Source: Brachionus rotundiformis
Taxonomy: Eukaryota > Rotifera > Eurotatoria > Ploima > Brachionidae
Assembly: GCA_016802295.1 (NCBI GenBank)
Contig: JAESIW010000137.1
Coordinates: forward strand, 4,557,694-4,621,693
Direction: 5' to 3'
DNA length: 64,000 nt
Position 1 is the first letter of the stretch. Every line of letters begins with the position of its first letter. Shown piece by piece: positions 1-12,538 of this stretch. The notes under the pieces are model-generated. The model was not told the origin of the DNA and made no database searches. It saw nothing but the letters and a program-made list of their open reading frames with translations. The translations under genes were made by a program, and so were the position numbers.

Positions 1-556
1 AAAATAAGTACTTAGCAGTAACAAAGAGGTTTATAATAATGAAAGATACGCGAGGTGAAACAATGATAAAGATTAAATCAAAAGTAATTAAAATGAGCGA
101 ATATGGAAAAATAAAATTTTTTTGGACAAAAATGTTTAATTGTAACTAAAATTAAATCTTGATCGAAATCTATATACAGGAAGCAATTTTTTTGATAAAT
201 TGTTTATTGGATTCCATGGTCAAAAGTAAAAAAACATTTTTATTAGGAAAAAAACTTCTATGAAAAGTAGTTACGGTATTCTCCCGTGCAATGACGATGC
301 ACTAGACCAGAATTTTTACAAAAAAATAAAATTAATGCATCATTAATTTTTTGGATATTTTTTTCTTGATGATTTAAAAAAAATTATCTCTTGTCTTAAA
401 ATCAAGACTTGATAGCACATTAAACAAAGAATCTTAGAGTTTGATGTGGACCTAAAATGGTGATTACTCTATTAGACCACACATACATACTCAGTTATGT
501 TTTAGCATGGGTATTTTAGGGCAGGGTCCAAAAGCGTGCTTTAAAGAAAAGCGGTC

Positions 557-625
557 TAATTTTCTTATTATATACAAATCATTTTTTTAGATAAAAAATT
601 ATATTAAAATCAAATCATTATTTTT
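557..625. repeat. Diverged direct repeat, copy 1
   Basis: About 65 bp matching 1144-1210 with a few indels. The shared core runs 'atatacaaatca', 'gataaaaaatt', 'attaaaatcaaatca'. Identity unknown; probably an old interspersed repeat. Confidence 0.5.
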
Positions 626-1143
626 TATTTATTATTTAAGTCTCATCATTAAGCTAATGCCCATAACCAACACAATTAGAAAAACCAATTATGATAACCT
701 AATCAAAACTTCATTTATTTAACACTAGAAGCACCCGCAAATTCGGCAAATAAGATACCACTAAATAAAAGTAAAAAATCATATATTTATAAAATTAAAT
801 AACAGACAAATGAAAGAAGCAGATAAAGATGGAAAAATATTTATCCCTTCATTATTTAAATGCGTTCAAAATTCCCAAATTAATAAGGTTCTTTTAGTGT
901 TAGATTAAATTAAAACTACAAATACAAAAAAAAAATATAGAGATTTAAAAATATAATGTTTTTGATTTTGAATAGATTAAATTATTATTGTTAAAAATAG
1001 ATATTTTGAAGCGGTTTTTAAAAGTCTTATACAAAGATAAAAAATTTATATATTAGTCAAGAATAATAAAGATATTCAAAAGTGTAAACACATTTTTTTG
1101 ACTTTAAATTTTTTATTTCTAATATCGAACAAGGGAATACCGA

Positions 1144-1210
1144 TATAATTATCTTATATACAAATCAATTTTTGAGATAAAAAATTTTATTAAAATCAAA
1201 TCAAAACAAT
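1144..1210. repeat. Diverged direct repeat, copy 2
   Basis: Second copy of the repeat at 557-625, in the same orientation. It carries the same core blocks. Confidence 0.5.
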
Positions 1211-1727
1211 AAAAAATTATTTTTGACATGTTTGGAAAAAAACCCAACAATTGCCAAATAACCAAAACAAGAAGATATTTTCAAATTATTTATTTAAATA
1301 TTTTTTTTGAAATTGTGCTCAAATTTTTAAGATAATTGTGTTGAAAAAAATAATAAAGTAAAATTTAAAAAAAAAATTATTTTTCTATATAGCATTTAAG
1401 GAAAAACTAAAGAAGAGCATTATTTTTTTAAATGAAAATTATCATGAAAAATATTAAATCAAGCACTGATGAACAATTAAATAGATCAGAGCAAAGAAAT
1501 TTAAATTAATTAAAACAAGTCTAAATTGTTTCTTTACTTCATTCTGATCAAACACCTTTATTAGCTTGATTGAATATTTAAAAAATTAACTTTCGAAACG
1601 TTTTTTTTTAATTTTAAAATTTTTTAAAATTTTACAAAAAAAATTAAAAAAAAAAACTTAGGGACAAAATTGAAATTACATCTTTTCAAATTAACAAACG
1701 AACGGTGCAATCTTTTATTTTCATTCT

Positions 1728-3626
1728 TCATCCAGTCTTCCACAAGCCGAGGAATTTTTGTACAGCTGAAGTGGACCCAGTGCTGGTGACCTTGGTCTCG
1801 CTGGTGGTCGTGGTGACCGTGGTGCTGCTCGAGGCAGCCACTCTATTCGGCGTAGCCCTGAGCTTTTTTTCCACGCCGTTAGTGGCGACGCGCTGACTCT
1901 CTCTTCTGGCCATCTCTTTGCCCTCTTTGTCCACCAAAATTGTGATCATTGAGTCGCCGACCGACCACTTTTGATTGTTCATGATATGCTCGTTGGCGCC
2001 TTCGACCCCACTGCTCCAAATGGTCAGCTTTTGGCCTGGCTTTATCACACTGCTCTTGCCAAATTTGTACTCAGTTAGCTTGTTGTCAGCATTTCTCTTT
2101 ACCTGCCATCCGCTCAGACTTATTTCTTTGTCTGTGCTGTTGGTCAACTTGACGTACTTGCCGTCAAATTCGTGCTCGCCAATCTCAATTCCGCACTCGG
2201 TGCTGTGTGACTGTGTCACGTTCATTTGATTGCCGGATATAATCGAGTCGTCCTGGTCAAGACTGGTTGCCATCTTGCGCTTTTTTCCACTTCGTGTAGA
2301 AGTGGCCACAGTTGAATTGACCGGCTCGCCGCTCATAAAGCTAGAGCCCAGATTCGACTGCTGCAGCGAGGAAATGTTCAGTCTCTGCTCCTCGGACTCG
2401 AGCAGCTTCCTATAAGCTGTTATCTCCATGTCTAGCGCTATCTTTATGTCATACAGCTCCTGGTACTCCAACAGCACGTCTTGAATCTCTTTCCTCAACT
2501 GGGCAATCTCTTCCTCCTTGTCAGTCATTTCTTTTTCGTGCTTCTGGGTCATTTTTTTCAGCTTGTCCTCCAAATCTCTGATCTTGGCCTCATTGGCGCT
2601 CTGTCTGCTCTGCAGCGACTTGATCTCTGATTGATAGTCATCGCACTTTTGTCTATAGTTGGACAGCTCTTCGCGCAACGAGCCCTGTACCTGTAGGGCT
2701 CGTTTTAAGTTGGCCTCTGTCTCATTGTTCTTATTTGAGAACCTTTTCTCTACTTCGTCCTTCATTTCCTTTATCTTGTGCTCAGTTTGTTCTCTGATAT
2801 TCTGCAGCTCGGAGTGCAGCTTGGAATCGTATTCGTCCCTGAGACGGACATCTACCTGTTCGATTTCTACGCGCCTGGACGATCTCAACTGATCGATTTC
2901 CTTGCCGTACAGCTGGCTCTTGAACGCCAGGTCCTCCTTCAGAGTCTGATTCTTGTTCTCCAAGTCGACTCGCTGCAAAGTTTCGTCCTCCAGCTGCTTT
3001 TTCAAGCGATTGAGCTGCTTTTCCAGATCTTCGGCATGGGGCCTGAGTCTGTTCAGCTCGTCAAGGTTGTTCTTGCTCTGGCTATCGAGCAATTCGTATC
3101 TGGACTTGAATTCGTAGTTCTGTGCCTCTATTTCCTTGTTTCTCTGCTCCAATTTGGCATAGTCTCGGTCCCTCTTGGCCAACTTGGCACTTGTCTCTTC
3201 CAAATCAGCCCTCAGCTTGTTCACTTGTATCTCAAATTTGGCCTTTTCCTTGGCCAGCTCGTCTATGAGCCGCTTGGCGTCCTCGAGCTCGTTTTCGTAC
3301 AGTTTCTTTATCTCGGACACATCTCGGGACGAATTTTCGTTGAATGTGCAGACCAGCGACTGTAGGCGACTATTCTCGGACTCAAGTCGGCGCACTGTGT
3401 CTATGTAAACAACGAGACGATCGTTCAAATTCTGCATTTCCTCTTTTTCTTGTAGGCGGGTGATTCGCGATGGCGATAGTGGCGAGCGGCCTGAGTTCGA
3501 TGTGTTGTTGCCCCGGAACGAGGAGTACAAGGATTCGCGCGAGTTCTGCGGCGTTTTGGTGTTGCTCGATGTGGTCACATCTTTGGACTGTGATGGCGAA
3601 CGACCTGACTTGCTCACACTACTCAT
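1728..3626 (-). CDS. Nuclear lamin, B/C-like, without CaaX box
   Basis: Type V intermediate-filament protein of 632 residues that would form the nuclear lamina. Seen: a Ser-rich head with Ser-Pro Cdk-type sites at about residues 47-53 just before the rod. The helix-initiation motif LNDRLVVYIDTVRRLE is at 67-82, and a long alpha-helical rod follows to about 415, ending in the conserved EITAYRKLLE at 401-410. A basic nuclear localisation signal (GKKRK) is at 447-451, and a lamin tail domain at about 473-580 includes LSGWQVKR. The protein stops at LWKTG, so the farnesylation motif CxxM expected on B-type lamins is absent. The gene is one uninterrupted exon, whereas lamin genes usually have many introns. 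Codons are conspicuously G/C-ending compared with intersectin nearby. The family is certain; lamin C-like use or a missed 3' exon would both explain the tail. Confidence 0.95.
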   Translation of the reverse strand: MSSVSKSGRSPSQSKDVTTSSNTKTPQNSRESLYSSFRGNNTSNSGRSPLSPSRITRLQEKEEMQNLNDRLVVYIDTVRRLESENSRLQSLVCTFNENSSRDVSEIKKLYENELEDAKRLIDELAKEKAKFEIQVNKLRADLEETSAKLAKRDRDYAKLEQRNKEIEAQNYEFKSRYELLDSQSKNNLDELNRLRPHAEDLEKQLNRLKKQLEDETLQRVDLENKNQTLKEDLAFKSQLYGKEIDQLRSSRRVEIEQVDVRLRDEYDSKLHSELQNIREQTEHKIKEMKDEVEKRFSNKNNETEANLKRALQVQGSLREELSNYRQKCDDYQSEIKSLQSRQSANEAKIRDLEDKLKKMTQKHEKEMTDKEEEIAQLRKEIQDVLLEYQELYDIKIALDMEITAYRKLLESEEQRLNISSLQQSNLGSSFMSGEPVNSTVATSTRSGKKRKMATSLDQDDSIISGNQMNVTQSHSTECGIEIGEHEFDGKYVKLTNSTDKEISLSGWQVKRNADNKLTEYKFGKSSVIKPGQKLTIWSSGVEGANEHIMNNQKWSVGDSMITILVDKEGKEMARRESQRVATNGVEKKLRATPNRVAASSSTTVTTTTSETKVTSTGSTSAVQKFLGLWKTG

Positions 3627-6600
3627 TCTAGAATATATTTTTTTAAAATCTAAACTTAATTATTATTAATAAAAATGTATTTTTAAAGTTAATTTAAATA
3701 GGTGTTTTCGTGACAGCGCTACCTGGCTAGGAAGGGCTTTGTTCCGTCGCCATGAAACACATAGAATAATGAAGAGCGCTATGAGAGCGCACTTATTACC
3801 ATTTAATCACATATAAAACTATAAATATAAAAATAATATAAAAATAATGAATTTTGCATGCTTTTTCTATCTTTTTCAACATTTAGAAAAGCTCGTTGGA
3901 AAATTAATTTCAGATAGACTTAACTAATGACTTTGGAAAAAAGTTATCTTTTTAATGCAAAATTAAACTTAGATAAAACAATTAATCTCAAGTGACCATT
4001 AAATTGTTGAATGTTTGTTCTGCTAGCCACGAACTAACCAAAAAACTTCTACTTGGCTATTCGTATTGAAATCGATTTGGTCAATATGAAATGATTTTTA
4101 TATTTTGTTTTTTTGGGTCTTATCACTTTGAAAATGAACATATTTTAGCACTTGGAGGCAATTTTTGGCCACATTTTTTAACTTAATTTAATTTAGCTAA
4201 ACTATTTGAATGAAAAAATTTAATTTTCCTTCAAATTAGGTTCATCTAAAATGAAAAAAAAATCATTAACTACTTGGTACCATATTGTTTCAAGGCTTTT
4301 AGATTGCTTTTTTTTAACTAGAATTTAAGCTGGTATACCTGGCTGAGATTTAAGCTATTATTAAAAATCAATTAAATAAAACCTTAATTAAAAATAGATT
4401 TGTTTTTATTTTATTTGTTGGCGCTCGAAGTAACCGAACATTTTATTGGGATCCTTTTTAAAATGACTTATTAATTAAGAGCTGTTTTATTTTCTTAAAA
4501 TTTTCACTATCATAAGATCAAGCAGTCCTTACAACATTATCAGATTTGAAAATTAATTTCGATTTTTAATCAAAAATACAATTATCTTATATTGAAATAC
4601 AATTTTTTCCTATTATATATGTTCGTAAAATGATCTAATAAAAGAATTAATTAGAAAAAAATCCTTATTAAATAATATACAAAAAAGTGATATATGATGA
4701 GCTATAAAGATCCATGGTAAAGCTCAGCATGGAAAAAAATTGATCTATATACGATAGTCCTTCTCTGTCAAGATATAATAGTCCTAAACTCATATTGTTT
4801 ATCTATTCTTAAAAATGTCTTTATAAAAATCAAAATCTCAAATTCCTGATTAACTTAGATTTGATTTATTTCCAATTCTCCCATCATATTAACGTGATTC
4901 AATTTTTTACTAGTGCTTATGTGTCAAGATAAAGTCTTTAACTAAATCACATTATTTTAATTATTTTGTAAAATTTTAAAAATAACAATAATCAATTTTT
5001 TCTTCCAATTTAAGTCATATCGATTATCTTTTCTTAAAATTGTCTTTTTATAAATTAAAATATCTAATTCCTGTTGTTTTTGTTTTACTTAGATTTTATT
5101 AACTTAATTTTAGATATAAAACTCAAAATTTAGATTCAAATAAAAATAATATATTTTAAACACATACACAAAAAAAAACAACTAATAAAACCGTAATTGC
5201 GGATTAGAGACTTGTATAGTAGCTGTAAGGCTAGAATTAATTTAGTCTTGGTCTATTTATTCAGTATTATTGCACTTTTAGGAATTTACTTTGAAACTAT
5301 AAACTCACTCGAACATTAATTATTTTTGTTTTTAATTAACCTTAGATTTTTTTATTAGAATTTTTTCCTCCTAGGCCAAACTTTCTTTTCTCATCATCAA
5401 CTACTAAGAATCCAACTGGGCTAGATCAAGATCAAATATGGTCAAAAAAACGGAACTAATCTCAAGTGCGTAAGATAGCGCGCTTGAATAGCACTTGAAA
5501 ACGACATTAAATAATTAAATTTGTCCTTATTATCCAACAAGTCGTCCAAGTAAATGACCTTTGGTTTACTGGACTCACGTGTGGTTAGTGCTAGATGTCA
5601 AGTCCATTAAGCACATCCCTCGGGTCGGTACAGTCATAGATGAATTTTTATTAGATTAGTTTTATGCTTCATTAACTCAGAGAATAAAAATCTATCAATC
5701 AACATTTCCCAATTGGGAAGGAAAAAATTAACTTGTTCAACATTTTATATTGAAATAAAATCTTGAATATAAATTGACTTACGGTAGAAAAATTCAATAA
5801 AATTTATTGTAATTTACTAAATTAAAATTCTAAGAGAGTTAATGGCAAATATTGAATTTTGACGAGTGCCATATCAATTAAAAATAGTTTTTAAAAAATG
5901 ACATTTTAAACAAAAATAAACAAAAGTTTAATTATCTATTCGATACTGACCTTACAGAATCGATTAATCATTCCTCAAGTTCGCTCACTCGTTTTAGTTC
6001 TTAATTTACAAATATTTATAAATAAAAATGATCCCGCTTAACTCCTAAACAAATACAAGCATGATTAATCTTAAAAATAAATTTTGTCTAAGTGAAAAAA
6101 AATGCTTGATCAAATATTTCATTAAGATTCTAATTTTCATCCAAACTAGAATAAAATAAAATAAAAAAAAACTCGCACAGTAAGATGTGTAAAATACTTT
6201 CTTAATTACATAATAAACATTTAAGACCAAATTAACAGTTTTAAAAACAGCAGGCTAAAACACTGCATAATCTTTAAAATGTGAGTAATTTAACATATTG
6301 TGATTAAATTATCAAATAAAAAAAATAAAAAATTAAATAAAGCTGAAAAAAATTTTAGCTTTGATAATTTTTATAAATGGTGCTTCAAATTTTCAAAAAG
6401 TGGATAGACAGTCGGATCCATTACTTTTAGTACTTTCTGTACTTAATGGTATTTGGTACTAACAATTCTGTCCACCGCAATATATAAAAGCTTTATAAAA
6501 ACTGCCTTCAATTTTTACATAGGGTTTGGGTTCTTTAAAATACTAAGAAATTAATACCATAAAGTACAAAAATTGGTAAATTCAATTTGAATTAGAATTG

Positions 6601-9238
6601 TTTCAAAGCCAGCTATTTTTTGCCATTTGGAAGAATCCTGGTGTTTTCCCCTTAATTATATATTTAATAAAAAAAAATGTATGAATTATACTTAACTAAT
6701 TTCTTAATTTCTTATCATTTACTTAATTATCAATCTATTTTTATCCTTGTCTCTTTTAATTAAAAATAATCTTTATATTTATCTATTTTTGAACCGAATA
6801 GTTATCTATTAACCACTTTATAAAGAGTTTTAATATTTTATTTATTTTTGATATAGAAAAAAAATAATGTATATTTAAATTTAAGAATTGAAAAATAATA
6901 GTTAAAATATTTAAATTAATATCAACTATTTTAATTGTTTTCATTTATTTTTTCTATACTTTAATTATCCTGCTAAGCGTTCTAAAATTCTATTATTTTC
7001 GAATCTGTAACTGATTTTCAAAAAAGTCGACAATTAAATTTCTTCAGCTCTTGCTAATGACTCTTCCTGATAAACAAGGTCAACTCAGAAATCTATTGAA
7101 AATAAAAAAAAACATTTTTATCTTAAAGAATATTCTTCAAGGATTATTTACTAAAAAACAATACAACCCTAGAAAATCTACTTTTTCTCTACATTCAAAT
7201 TGTTTTAATTAAAAATTAAAATCTACAACTATAAAATGATTTTAATCTAAAATTTAAGCCATTTATCATTACTCAAATAAATGATAAGTTCCCTTCTATT
7301 AAATGATATTTAATTTGAAAAACAAAACCTACAATTATAGAAATAATATTTTATTCTGTAGCTACAATTCTATTAATCATTAATTTTCCTCCTGGTCAAA
7401 AAATAAAGTGATGACCCATGCCTTGTAATGTAATAGCCTATGACCTGAATAAGCTTATAACAAGCTCTGCAATGTGTGAACGAGTCTAAGAGTGATTTTA
7501 AGCTTTAATCGGCCAAATGTAGCATGTTTCCATGTAAGCCGCTGTCCAACAAGGCCCATTGACCTGTCTAATATTCGACAAAAAAATAAATTTTATACAA
7601 TACTCAAGTTACTGACACATTTCGGCCTAAATCCGGCCTTAATCAAGGATTAACAAGACCTTTCAAGACAAGATGATATTTAAATTTGCTAGTAGAGAAA
7701 TTATCTCTCAGCGGGAAGAAAAAAAATATTTATTTAAGTCATAAATCTTATCAGTATTGATTCGTTTGAATCCAAAGAGCAAAAATAGATAAATTTGTTC
7801 GGTGATTCTTAAAAGGATAAATTTAAATAAATAAATTTTATTCAAAATTAAAACCATGCTAATGTCGATTTATTTATCTCTTTGAATAGCCAAGGCCTTT
7901 TGATTTATTGATAAGACACTGTTTGATATTTGAGTGTTTTATTAATTTTGATTAATCGATTTATTGAGCTTTACCGATCACCTGCTTGTGTTTTTTAATA
8001 CAAAACAAACTTTATCGTTTAAAATCATTGACATGGAAAAATATATGTGATAAAACTATAAAACCAAAAATAAATAGTTTATGAATGTTTTTTTAATATC
8101 ATGTTGCAAATAAATGCTGAGCAATTAGATTCGAATCGTTGCCACTATCTTAGCTTAGTCACGCAGCAATTATCTTGGTATAGCCACGCGATTAATGCTT
8201 GTTTTTTAACTATGGTTTAGATAGCTTAGACCAAATTGTCTTTCTCTAGAAATAAAAATTTATTCCCTCAGTCTAATTTAAGTTAATTTAAACAAATGGT
8301 TAGTGTGAGTGTCTACTTAAAATAATTAATTGAAAAGAATTTTATTTAATTAATTTTTCTATATCTAGCCAAATACATTAGGATTAATTTTTAAAATTAA
8401 AATTTTTTTAAGCTTAGAAAAAAATTATTCATTTATAATGTCAGTTGATGATTTAATCCAAAAAAAGATTAAACCTTTAAAAGTGCGAGCTTAAAGATCG
8501 CGGATTGATGAAAAATCTTATGATCAATGTTTGAGAAATAAGAGATTTTTCATTTGGATAAAGATTATAAGTTTTGGAAAAGTACAAAAAGACTGTCATA
8601 TAAATTCTAAAAAGAGTAGTATGCAAAGACTAAATTATTTAAAAAAAGAAAAAATCTATGAATAACAAATTAACTTTGATAGCATAATTTGAATTTGATA
8701 GATAATTTATCAAGTTCTATTTTATTTTAAAAATTCGGATCTTGAAAATTTAGAAAAAAGTTATTGAGTTAAAATACATACACTTAATAGTTAAGATATT
8801 TTATTAATATTTTTAATTTGAAATTCTAATAGTGGAATTTTCCGGAAGATAAAATTTAGGACTTTATTGTCTCTTTCAAAAAAAAAACCATCCGACTTAT
8901 GCAAATAGAAAATTAAAGCAAATATAAATTTTTTAAATTAGCATTTTAAAGAAGTATTCGATTTGAATTTAAAGTGAGAAACGAATTTTCAAAGGGTTGC
9001 TTAAATTAAATTTTGATTTTTTGATAAAATTGTCATATTTTGATTTATGACTATAAAAAATTTTGCTAATCGGATGTTTAGAAAAATATTTTTCAAGACT
9101 TCTAAATTTTTCTTTTGAATGTAAGCTTATTGTTCTATATATTTTATCAATTAAATGATTCAAAACTGGGAAAAAATTTTATAATTTTTTATTTATATAT
9201 TTTTAAAATAAAAAACAACTAAAATACTAAAAATTCAT
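3627..9238. other. Gene desert
   Basis: 5.6 kb of AT-rich DNA between the divergent side of the lamin gene and the 3' end of the FABP gene. Apart from the short LINE-like scrap at 5450-5640 I see no exon I would defend. Small open frames here have no recognisable residues or splice-site support. Confidence 0.55.
5450..5640 (-). mobile_element. Possible LINE remnant
   Basis: On the minus strand about 60 codons are open, containing the stretch KVIYLDDLLDNKDKF followed by a Tyr-Leu-x-x-Leu pattern. This resembles the linker downstream of the reverse transcriptase in non-LTR elements, where a 'DL...G...F' motif precedes 'Y..L..AIP'. No other part of an element is present. The base composition is more G/C-rich than the surroundings. 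Weak call from pattern alone. Confidence 0.3.
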
Positions 9239-9703
9239 TTATTGTTCCTTGTGGTAGACACGAACAGATTCGACTTTTCCGGCTTTGGCAACCTTAAAAT
9301 AGCAAATTAGGGATATAATTTTTTTTGGTGCTTATTCGACACTTACGCATTTCAATTCACCACCTTCAGTGATTTCACGGGTAATTGTGCAAACAACATT
9401 GTTGTCCTTGTCCTTTTGAGTCTGGACTAGCTTGTTACCATCCCAGTTAAAAGTGGTCCTTACTTTGCGGCCATCCAAAGTCTCTTCTTCGAATTCTTCA
9501 TCTAATTTGTATTTTAGATGCTGGGATTTTAGGGTTGACACAGTCGAGAATGTCCACTCATCACCATTTTTGACAAATTTTACATTCGGCTTGGTGGTAT
9601 TGCCGATCTTTCTCATTACCAAACCGACTCCCAATTCTTTCATCAAATCCTCAAAGTTCTCGCTTGAGACTAGTTTCCAATCTCCCAATAAAGCATCAAC
9701 CAT
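9239..9703 (-). CDS. Fatty-acid-binding protein (iLBP family)
   Basis: Cytosolic lipid carrier of 136 residues, the usual size for this beta-barrel family, which binds a fatty acid or retinoid inside the barrel. Two exons, 9703-9347 and 9292-9239, are joined across a 54 bp phase-0 intron (GTAAGT...TTAAG). The second exon adds VAKAGKVESVRVYHKEQ and removes a false read-through stop. Seen: start MVDALLGDWKLVSSENF, matching the family signature G.W.L..S.NF near the N-terminus. The C-terminal barrel strands include the conserved Arg and Tyr ('VRVYHK') that contact the ligand carboxylate. The single intron sits near residue 119, where the last intron of vertebrate FABP genes lies. The exact ligand cannot be read from the sequence. 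Confidence 0.93.
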
Positions 9704-12538
9704 TTTTGATTAATTTTCGTTTAAATCTAGAATAAATTTCTTTTTTTTTTTATATGAAAAAAATTTTAAAAAATTTAACATCTTTTATAGTTGCTTGAAA
9801 AAATTAAAAATTCAAAGCTTAAAATCGGGTAATAGCTTTCTTTAAATTTTAACATGCTTACAAAATTCGTGATTATTTAGTTGTAGTCATTTAATTATCA
9901 TTAATGTTTGCTGACGTGGTATTCGAACCGAGCTTAATGAACGCAATATGAAGCTGTAGCTTTTTATATGCTTTTATTCACACCCTCTTAATAAAGATTT
10001 TAGCTAATAATTTGATTAAGATACTGTGATTCAGCGTGCAATATTTCAAATTTCTTTGGTGATTAATACATTTTTTGGTTTGCTAAATTTATTCATGGAA
10101 AAGGTTTGATATAACCTATATCAGACCAACTCTTGGTTAAAAATAGCATTATACAAAACTTTAATAATGAGGAGTTTGTATTTATTAATTGCGCATTCTG
10201 AACAAAGTTAATTTTTTAGATCAAAAAGGATTAGAATATTTCAATATTAAAATTGATGAATTAATAATTTTTAAATTATAAATTAAGTATTAACCTATTT
10301 ATATCAATTTACGCAAGTTATTTTGTTTGTATCAAAAAACATTCACAAGTAAACATGTGTTTCCATGGTACTAAACATACCATTTATTTTTCCAACAATA
10401 AAGAAGCTAATTTATATTGTTCAAAAAAATGATAAGTTGATTGATTTATTATAATATTTTTTTTGAAATATAAATATAAATTTCAAATTTATATTCACTT
10501 ATGTATACGATTTTTAAGTATTTTTGGTCTTCACTAATGAAAGTGATACCTTAAAAAACGAAAAAGGAAAAAGCTTGGATATTTGAAAACAAAGTCTGAA
10601 AATTAAACTTATAAAAACTAAAACAATAGCCTTTAGTTTTTAAATATTTGAACAAAATAAATTTTTGATAGAATTTGAATTATTTTTCATGAATTAGTTT
10701 TGAAATCCTCGAAAACTTAAGCGTTAAGTAACGCTTTTATTGGTATGGATTCACAAAAGTAACTATTTATAAAGTCCATTTTAAAAATGAAAATTTCCAA
10801 TTTTACCTAATAACTATTTTCAAGTCCAAAGAACAAGTTCATGAGTGAGGCAATTTTTTTCTATGTAAAATTTCGACCACTATCAATGTTGAATTATTAT
10901 TTTTCATAATGAGTTAATTTTATTTGGTATTCTAAAAAAATTTGAATAAAATGCCTGGTAACATAAACTTAAAGTTCAAAATTGTATTAAAAATTATTAT
11001 AATAAAAATAATATAATAAAAAAACATTTTTTTCATTTCTTTAAATTCTAGATTTATTTTTACTTGATTTTAAGAATAAATAATTACACAATTGTAATTA
11101 AAATTATCAATTTTTTATTTAAAATCTAGATAAGATAGTTTTTTGTTTTTTTCCTTTGTTTAAATTCATGCGATACATTTTCAAATAAAATTTAAGTCTA
11201 TTCATAAAATATTTATTTTGAAATTTTAGATTATTTTTTTTTATTTAAATAGCTTTAGGATTTTCAATAGGCTTTTTTATTCATTAAAAAATTAAATGGT
11301 TCTAATTTTAATTGCATTATAATTGATTAAGTAAATTGATGTTTTGTAAATTCATTTTGTTTCAAATAAAGAAAAAGACTGTAATTAAATTTTTAGATGT
11401 GTGTCGAGTAAAATAGCAATTATTTAATTTTATATGATTTAAAAAAAATATTATTTTATTTGAGTTATGTTTTTAAAAAAATTTAATTAAACTTTTGATT
11501 ATTTTCGTTAAAATAAAAAAAGACGGCAGCCTTTTAAGTAATTTAGTGGATAAATTTAAGGCTTTTGAAATTATTAAACTAATACGTCTTCATATTTAAT
11601 AAATAATTTATTCTCTAAGACCAATTCTTTGTATTTTTCAATTGTTCCGATTTTTCGGATTAATTTAAAAAGAGTTGTTTAAAACTATAAATAATAAACT
11701 TTAAATAATATAATTTTTTTATTATGTACTACTATTGAAGAACTCCTGAATTTTAGTCTATTTTTAACAAAATTCGAAAACAAAACACAAGGTTGAGTAG
11801 ATTATTTTCTTTTATAGTCGGTGTCCATATCATTTTATTTCATATCATTTGTAAATAGTTATTTTTGAAAACCAGTAATAAAATTATTTTAACAATTGAA
11901 CATATTTCACATTTATTTTATTATTTTTATTTTTAAAAATATGGTTTGGACAAAATTATGAAGTTAGAGAGTTTTAGGTGAGACTGCATGTCAGTAAAAG
12001 TGGATATTTTCTTGACAAAAAAATAAGTTTTAAAATATCAATAAAAAACAAGAAATTAATTGTCAATTTAAGAATTATTATTTTATATTTTTATATAATA
12101 GTTTTGTATTACCAATAATTTAAATAACCGGGTCAAAAAATGCTAGCCTCAATAAAATAGCAAACGTTGAGGCTAAATAACAATAAGACAAATTTTACGT
12201 CGATACCAATTTTAAAAATGAAACGCGCAATTTTCGCCATCTAAAATCGGTTGTTATAGATATGGCATAAAAATTCAAATTTAAAAAAAATTGTTCACCA
12301 AGTTCAAGGCTACCAGCATAATATATCTGTTAAAAACCACTTAAATCATGAAGACCCAGCATTGAGAAACCAATATTTTCTAATTTCTTTTCAAAGCACA
12401 TAGCTTTGCTCTGTTTGGAACAAAGCTCTCGCTCTTTCTTACCCATTCGACAAGCACGAAGAACTTTAAGTTTCTAAATCACATTTTTCTAAGCTTTCTA
12501 AAACGCCAAATTAACACATTTAGACTTACCTTGTTAGA
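9704..12538. other. Intergenic, no gene seen
   Basis: 2.8 kb of AT-rich sequence between the divergent FABP and cyclin B genes. I found no exon. It holds one perfect 9 bp hairpin (12144-12175), and the G/C content rises over roughly the last 200 bp before the cyclin start. Confidence 0.5.
12144..12175. repeat. Perfect 9 bp inverted repeat
   Basis: TAGCCTCAA and TTGAGGCTA are separated by 14 bases, about 360 bp upstream of the cyclin B start. The stem is G/C-richer than its surroundings. Function unknown. Confidence 0.5.

Larger units (their letters stand above)
1..1727. other. Non-coding flank
   Basis: AT-rich sequence downstream of the lamin gene, with no reading frame I can support. It contains a diverged direct repeat (about 557-625 and 1144-1210). 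On the minus strand an AATAAA at 1719-1714 lies just past the lamin stop and is a plausible polyadenylation signal. Confidence 0.6.

Noticed and set aside
2778..3365. 195-codon plus-strand frame opposite the lamin rod
   Set aside because: Antisense shadow of the repetitive, G/C-ending lamin coiled coil; the Leu/Gln-rich composition is explained by complementing lamin codons.
6380..6560. Terminal-inverted-repeat-like pair: gtggatagacag and ctgtccacc
   Set aside because: The match is imperfect and short, with no target duplication and no coding capacity; not enough to call a MITE.
9900..9975. Possible tRNA: GGTTCGAATACCACG on the minus strand near 9935 looks like a T-arm
   Set aside because: No pairing acceptor strand about 70 bases upstream and no D-arm or anticodon stem could be formed.
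12215..12245. E2F-like words (cgcgcaattttcgcc) about 300 bp upstream of cyclin B
   Set aside because: The match to the TTTSSCGC consensus is poor and such short words are expected by chance.
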